A DNA stretch of 64,000 nt from NCBI RefSeq assembly GCF_030419005.1, contig NZ_CP106951.1:4650001-4714000 (forward strand), written 5' to 3'. Position numbers and translations under genes: made by a program. Numbering within the stretch: the stretch's first letter is position 1; every line of letters begins with the position of its first letter. A model generated the notes under the pieces. That model made no database searches. It worked only from the letters and a program-made list of their open reading frames with translations, and was not told the origin of the DNA. Positions 58,497 through 64,000 of this stretch are shown here, piece by piece. Source of the stretch: Eleftheria terrae. GTDB taxonomy: Bacteria; Pseudomonadota; Gammaproteobacteria; Burkholderiales; Burkholderiaceae_C.

Positions 58497-59285
58497 ATGG
58501 CGGTCATGAGCACTTCTTCCACACGAAGGCCGGCACAGGGCGCCGGCCGCAGCGGCAGCACCAGCCGCGCGGAAACCGCGGTGCCGTCCGGTGACGGGCG
58601 CGCCGTCCGCAAGCCGGCCGGCAGCGCCACGCGGCCTCGCAAGGCGGAGCCCGCCGAGCCGGCCAAGCGAGCGCCGCGGGCGGCGCGGCTGCGCAAGGAG
58701 CAGGACATCCTGCGCGAGGCGGAGCGGCAGTTCGCGCAGTTCGGCTTCGAGGGCGCCTCACTGGAGAGCATCGGCGCCGCCCTGGGCATCAGCCGCCACA
58801 ACCTGCTCTATTACTTCCCAAGCAAGGAGGCGCTCTACCGCCGTGTGCTCGACGAGGTGATGGGCCAGTGGCTGCAGGGCATGGGCGCCATCGCAAGCGG
58901 CGAGGCGCCGGAGGCGGCCTTGCGCGACTACATCGCCGCCAAGATGCGCTTCTCGCGGGAGCGGCCGAGCGGCTCCCAGGTGTTCACGAAGGAAGTGATC
59001 GCCGGCGCGCCGCGATATGGCGAAGCCATTGCCGAGCTGGTCTTGCCGCCGCTGAAGGCCGATGTGCGTGCCTTCGAGCGCTGGGCCAGGCAGGGACGCA
59101 TCGGCCGGGTGGACTTCACCCACCTGATGTTTCTGATCTGGTCGGTCACCCAGGCTTATGCCGACCTGGCGCCGCAGTTCGCCTTGCTGCTGGGCAAGCC
59201 GGCCCTGGAGGACAAGGACTATGCGGCGGCCGAACGGCTCATCGTGCGGCTCGTGCTGGCGGGCCTGAAGCCGGACGCCAGCTGA
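58497..59285 (+). CDS. RutR-like TetR-family regulator of pyrimidine catabolism
   Basis: This 262-residue regulator has a long basic, Ala/Pro-rich N-terminal extension (about 60 residues) before the TetR DNA-binding domain ('ILREAERQFAQFGFEGASLE', then 'SRHNLLYYFPSKEALYRR'). Its C-terminal half ('PSGSQVFTKEVIAGAPRYG') resembles the YcdC/RutR family, which senses uracil or thymine. Located next to the pre genes, it probably represses them until pyrimidines are present. ATG 58497 is followed by a second ATG at 58506; both precede the extension. The extension is longer than usual for the family. Confidence 0.9.
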   Translation: MAVMSTSSTRRPAQGAGRSGSTSRAETAVPSGDGRAVRKPAGSATRPRKAEPAEPAKRAPRAARLRKEQDILREAERQFAQFGFEGASLESIGAALGISRHNLLYYFPSKEALYRRVLDEVMGQWLQGMGAIASGEAPEAALRDYIAAKMRFSRERPSGSQVFTKEVIAGAPRYGEAIAELVLPPLKADVRAFERWARQGRIGRVDFTHLMFLIWSVTQAYADLAPQFALLLGKPALEDKDYAAAERLIVRLVLAGLKPDAS

Positions 59286-59406
59286 GCGCGCCAACGGGCA
59301 GCAAGGGGTGTTCCCGATGCCGGGCCGCAACGGGGCAGCCGCGGAGCCGGGGAACGGCGCTTGCTGGAACCGGGTCTCCCCCCAACAAGCAAGAAGGACC
59401 GCCACG

Positions 59407-59991
59407 ATGAAGCCCATGCTGAACAAGCTTTCGCCCAGCATCACCAAGATGATCCGCATGGATCACACCCATGTGCTGGCCACCTTCCACAAGTTCACCC
59501 CCGAGACATCGGCCGACAAGAAGCAGGCCATCGCCAACACGGTGTGCCTGGCGCTGGAGATTCACGCGCAGCTGGAGGAAGAGATCTTCTACCCGGCGCT
59601 GCAGGCGGTGGCGGTGGACCGCGAGGTGCTCGACAAGAGCAAGCCCGAGCACGACGAGATGCGTCGGCTGATCGCGCGGCTGCGCTCGCTGCAGCCGGGA
59701 GACGCCGATTTCGACACCACCCTGCAGCAGTTGATGCGCGACGTGATGCACCACGTGGCCGACGAAGAAACCGTCTTGCTGCCGGCGGCCGAACGCCTGC
59801 TGGCCGACCGGCTCGGCGAGCTCGGTGCGCGCATGACCCGGCGCCGGCTCGAGCTGGCCGCGCCGCATGCTGGTGAAATCGCCGTCAATACCGCCCGTAC
59901 CATGCCGGCAACCACCATGGTGATGGCAGCCGGCGGGCTGATCGCTGGCGGGCTGTTGCTGAAGAAGGCGCTGGAGCTGCGCCGCCACTGA
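59407..59991 (+). CDS. Hemerythrin-domain protein with C-terminal membrane helix
   Basis: This 194-residue protein has a hemerythrin HHE domain (about 18-150). Histidine/carboxylate ligands for a di-iron site are at 'MDHTHVLATFHKF', 'HAQLEEEIFYPAL', 'HDEMRRL' and 'HHVADEETVLLP'. A C-terminal hydrophobic segment ('VMAAGGLIAGGLLL') may anchor it in the inner membrane. Such proteins bind oxygen or sense or buffer oxygen and iron. ATG 59407 is chosen because it precedes the conserved domain; GGACC just upstream is a weak ribosome site. It converges with the Mut7-C gene, 12 bases apart. Confidence 0.88.
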   Translation: MKPMLNKLSPSITKMIRMDHTHVLATFHKFTPETSADKKQAIANTVCLALEIHAQLEEEIFYPALQAVAVDREVLDKSKPEHDEMRRLIARLRSLQPGDADFDTTLQQLMRDVMHHVADEETVLLPAAERLLADRLGELGARMTRRRLELAAPHAGEIAVNTARTMPATTMVMAAGGLIAGGLLLKKALELRRH

Positions 59992-60003
59992 GCGCAGCCG
60001 GCG

Positions 60004-60717
60004 TCATGCCAGGCCCTGCAGGGCCTGGCGCATGCGCCCCCAATGCGAGCCGCGCCAGTAGACGCGGTCGCACGCCGCACAGCGCCAGAAGTCATTGAAC
60101 TCCGCCAGGGTGCGCGGCGGCAGCCGGTGCGCCACCTCGTCCTTGGCCACCGGCTGCAGTGGCTGGTTGCACAAGAGGCAGCGGCTGGTCCGGCTGGCCT
60201 GCAGGTCCAGCCGCAAGGTGGTCGCCACCTCGCGCAGCTGCGCCAGCGGTTCCACCGCCCTCAGGTAGCAACCGTGGCGGATGTCGCGGTGCATCAGCAG
60301 GTCTCGATCACGGGTGAGCACGGTGCGGTGCTCGGCGGCCGCTTCGGCCGCCAGCTCGGCGTCGGAGCCGCTGTCGTGATACAGCGTGTCGAAGCCCGCG
60401 AATCGCAGGTAGCGCGCCAGGCGGCCCAGGTGGGCATCGGCAATGAAGGCACTGGGCGCAGGCTGCTGTGGCAGCGGCGCGATGCTCTGCCAGCGCGGAT
60501 AGACCGCGATGCGCTCGCCCTCGCGCAGAGGCCGCCGATCCAGGCTGGCCGGCTCGCCGTCCACCAGGACCAGCCCCACCTCGGTGTGCGGCACGCCGAG
60601 TGATTCGATCGCGTGCTTCAGGCTTTCGTGAGGCGCGGGCAGGTGCCGGGTGCTGCGTCCCCGGCGCCGCGGCGCCAGGAAATCGTTCAGTTCTGCGTAA
60701 AAGCGGATCTCGCACAT
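60004..60717 (-). CDS. Mut7-C RNase-domain protein with N-terminal ubiquitin-like fold
   Basis: This 237-residue protein has an N-terminal ubiquitin/ThiS-like domain (about 1-80; 'IRFYAELNDFLAPRRRG', 'VLVDGEPASLDRRPLREGERIAVYP' split by its turn). A Mut7-C PIN-like RNase domain follows ('FIADAHLGRLARYLRFAGFD', 'LTRDRDLLMHR') with acidic catalytic residues, and a C-terminal zinc ribbon with CxxC pairs ('CLLCNQ', 'CAACD'). It should cleave RNA; the target is unknown. ATG 60717 begins the conserved N-terminus; the frame reaches 60795. It converges on the hemerythrin gene. Confidence 0.9.
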   Translation of the reverse strand: MCEIRFYAELNDFLAPRRRGRSTRHLPAPHESLKHAIESLGVPHTEVGLVLVDGEPASLDRRPLREGERIAVYPRWQSIAPLPQQPAPSAFIADAHLGRLARYLRFAGFDTLYHDSGSDAELAAEAAAEHRTVLTRDRDLLMHRDIRHGCYLRAVEPLAQLREVATTLRLDLQASRTSRCLLCNQPLQPVAKDEVAHRLPPRTLAEFNDFWRCAACDRVYWRGSHWGRMRQALQGLA

Positions 60718-60812
60718 CAGAGGTACACGGCTTGCTGGTTTTTTCGGGACCGCCATCGGGCGAAACCCTGGCCGGCCGCTGACGGCCGGTCGCATTCTTC
60801 AGGAGGTAGATG

Positions 60813-61829
<1,017 letters not shown>

Positions 61830-61840
61830 GGCAGGGCAGC

Positions 61841-61860
61841 CGGGCCGGGGCACCGGCCCG
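61841..61860. terminator. Perfect hairpin between convergent genes
   Basis: CGGGCCGG (61841-61848) pairs with CCGGCCCG (61853-61860) around GGCA, 11 bases after the SDR stop and 16 bases before the Gfo/Idh/MocA end. No T-run follows, so it may act on RNA stability or with Rho. Confidence 0.45.
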
Positions 61861-61876
61861 TGCCTAACGCCGGCCT

Positions 61877-63151
61877 TCAGCCCTCGGCCGGCGGCGGTGC
61901 GCCGCGCACCGGGTTGGACGGCTGCTCCAGCTTGACCCAGCGGCCGCTGCGGGCCGATTCGTAGATAGCCTCGATGATGCGCTGGTCCTGCAGCCCGTCT
62001 TCGCCGCTCGAATACGGCCGCTGGTTGTCACGCACGCGCTGGGCCATGTGGTCCATTTCCTTGGCGAACTCGTTCACCTCCGGCAGCGACGGCTGCAAGT
62101 GGGTTTCCTGCCCGCCCACCACCCGCGCGCCGCGTAGCCGCAGGTTCTGGTAGGCGTAGGCCGGGTCCAGTTCGGCCCAGCCCTCGCTGCCCAGCAGCCG
62201 CAGGAACTGCGAGCGGTGGGCGCCGTAGCTGGTGTGGCAGGTGGCGCGCAGGCCGCTGGGGAAGCGCAGCACGAAGCGGGCCGCTTCCTCCACCTCGCGG
62301 AAGCGGGGATCGCCGGTGGGCCGGTCAATGTCGCCCCACACCTCGCTGGGTTCCTCGCCGGTCAGGAAGCGCACGCCGTTGATGCAGTAGATGCCCACAT
62401 CCGGCAGCGGCCCGCCCCCGGCCAGGGCTTTCTTCAGCCGCCATTGCCCGGGGTCGCCCAGGTGGATGGCATTGGTGGAGATGAATTCCTTCAGGCGGCC
62501 CAGGTGCTTCTCCTGCACCCAGCGCTGCAGCAAGCGGTTGTTCGGCTCGTACTGGCTGCGGTAGGCCACCATCAGCTGGCGTGCCGCCCGGCTGCAGGCG
62601 TCGATCATCTGGCGGCATTCCGCCACGCTGTTGGCCATTGGTTTCTCGCACAGCACATGCTTGCCGGCCCGGGCAGCGCGCACGGTGTATTCGGCGTGCA
62701 GGCCGTTGGGCAGCACGATGTAGACCACCTGCACCGCCGGGTTGTCGGCCAGCCGGTCGAAGCCCTGGTAGTCATAGATCGCGGTTTCCGCGATGCCGTA
62801 ATGCCGGGCCACTTTCTGCGCCTTGGCCCGGTCGCCGCTGACCAGCGCCACCGCCTTGCAGTGGCGGGTCTGGCCGAAGGCCGGCAGGATCTCGTCCAGG
62901 CTCAGGCGGCCCAGGCCGACCACCGCAAAGCCGACCCGCTGCGCCGGCGGGTCTCCCAGTTCGGACGGTTTTTCAGGCACTTCGCTCGGTGCCTGCGAGG
63001 GCGGCAGCGCGATGCGCGCGGTGTCGTCCGGTGAGGCGGCCAGCGCCGCCGCCGGCAGCCAGGGCACCAGGCTGCCACCGGCCATGCGGCGCAGGAAACG
63101 CCGGCGCTGCTCTTCCTGGGGTGCTGGCGCGGGAGGGCATCGGTCTTGCAT
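61877..63151 (-). CDS. Gfo/Idh/MocA-family oxidoreductase, Tat-exported
   Basis: This 424-residue protein starts with a twin-arginine signal ('RRRFLRRMAGGSLVPWLPAA', cleavage near 'ALA'), so it folds with its cofactor before export to the periplasm, as in glucose-fructose oxidoreductase. The Rossmann domain begins 'VGFAVVGLGRLSLDEILPAF' and contains the EKP motif ('CEKPMANS'). The C-terminal substrate domain has 'GGGPLPDVGIYCINGVRFLTG' (split by its loop). It should oxidise or reduce a sugar with NAD(P). ATG 63151 opens the signal peptide; the frame to 63220 is not conserved-looking. Confidence 0.9.
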   Translation of the reverse strand: MQDRCPPAPAPQEEQRRRFLRRMAGGSLVPWLPAAALAASPDDTARIALPPSQAPSEVPEKPSELGDPPAQRVGFAVVGLGRLSLDEILPAFGQTRHCKAVALVSGDRAKAQKVARHYGIAETAIYDYQGFDRLADNPAVQVVYIVLPNGLHAEYTVRAARAGKHVLCEKPMANSVAECRQMIDACSRAARQLMVAYRSQYEPNNRLLQRWVQEKHLGRLKEFISTNAIHLGDPGQWRLKKALAGGGPLPDVGIYCINGVRFLTGEEPSEVWGDIDRPTGDPRFREVEEAARFVLRFPSGLRATCHTSYGAHRSQFLRLLGSEGWAELDPAYAYQNLRLRGARVVGGQETHLQPSLPEVNEFAKEMDHMAQRVRDNQRPYSSGEDGLQDQRIIEAIYESARSGRWVKLEQPSNPVRGAPPPAEG

Positions 63152-63357
63152 TCGCGATCTCCTACAGGGCGAGCCCGGGGCGGGCCCGCGTGCTTGCCGG
63201 CAAGGCCTGTGCCGCTGCACGAGGCGGGGCTGGCCGGCAGGGCCGAGGGGCGGGATCGCGCGGCGCCGGGGCGGCGCACGCTGGGGAGCCGGCGGGGCGC
63301 CGGGCTGCAGGAGGCGCAGGTGGCAGCTGCGCGTGGTGCGCAGCCTCCCCCGGCCGT

Positions 63358-64000
<643 letters not shown>

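Overview
The window is about 70% G+C with dense, often overlapping genes. Its gene set points to a betaproteobacterium of the order Burkholderiales, probably near the Rubrivivax/Leptothrix/Ideonella group: TamA/TamB, a diheme cytochrome c4, DUF1841, CoxE/MoxR, reductive pyrimidine catabolism, a ribose operon and QseBC-like signalling. The placement rests on gene content and base composition only. No rRNA, CRISPR array, insertion sequence or intact prophage was seen.

Layout. 1-9.0 kb: a receiver-like gene cut by the left edge, a CHASE-PAS-GAF-GGDEF-EAL c-di-GMP enzyme, a glycine-rich-domain-like protein ending in 12 perfect 12-residue repeats with one cysteine each, a zinc metallopeptidase, tRNA-Arg(CCU), and a Tde/Tdi-type DNase effector with its immunity protein. 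9.3-27 kb: housekeeping genes, namely tamBA, a CoxE-like VWA protein and MoxR ATPase, GNAT, cytochrome c4, DUF1841, a TRIC-type channel, TauE/SafE, a KefF/KefC-like pair, ParA and a MaoC hydratase. 27.0-33.1 kb: a tight same-strand block of LuxR-type response regulator, B12-binding-type radical SAM protein, hybrid histidine kinase and alpha/beta hydrolase. 33.2-41.7 kb: LysR with a divergent SDR, a remnant of a VCBS/cadherin-like repeat protein, a QseBC-like two-component operon with a small periplasmic protein, a GAF protein, and a type I secretion adaptor and ATPase without an intact substrate.

42.0-48.0 kb: a complete ribose operon rbsBACRKD with two abutting LacI-type operator palindromes upstream. 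48.0-51.0 kb: a TetR regulator with an 18-bp palindrome just before its start, translationally coupled to a DUF1348 protein, then a small unknown protein and a decayed multi-PAS sensor gene. 51.0-59.3 kb: pyrimidine/hydantoin degradation genes (preT, preA, NCS1 permease, dihydropyrimidinase, carbamoylase) divergent from a RutR-like TetR gene, with two tandem operator-like repeats between them. 59.4-64.0 kb: a hemerythrin, a Mut7-C RNase-domain protein, an SDR, a Tat-exported Gfo/Idh/MocA oxidoreductase, and panC cut by the right edge.

The strongest candidates for something undescribed are the AYCIREP repeat protein, whose 12 units differ only at synonymous third positions, and the radical SAM/two-component/hydrolase block. 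Start codons were re-chosen within longer open frames using conserved N-termini, ribosome binding sites and overlaps. No database search was available, so family names come from recognising motifs.
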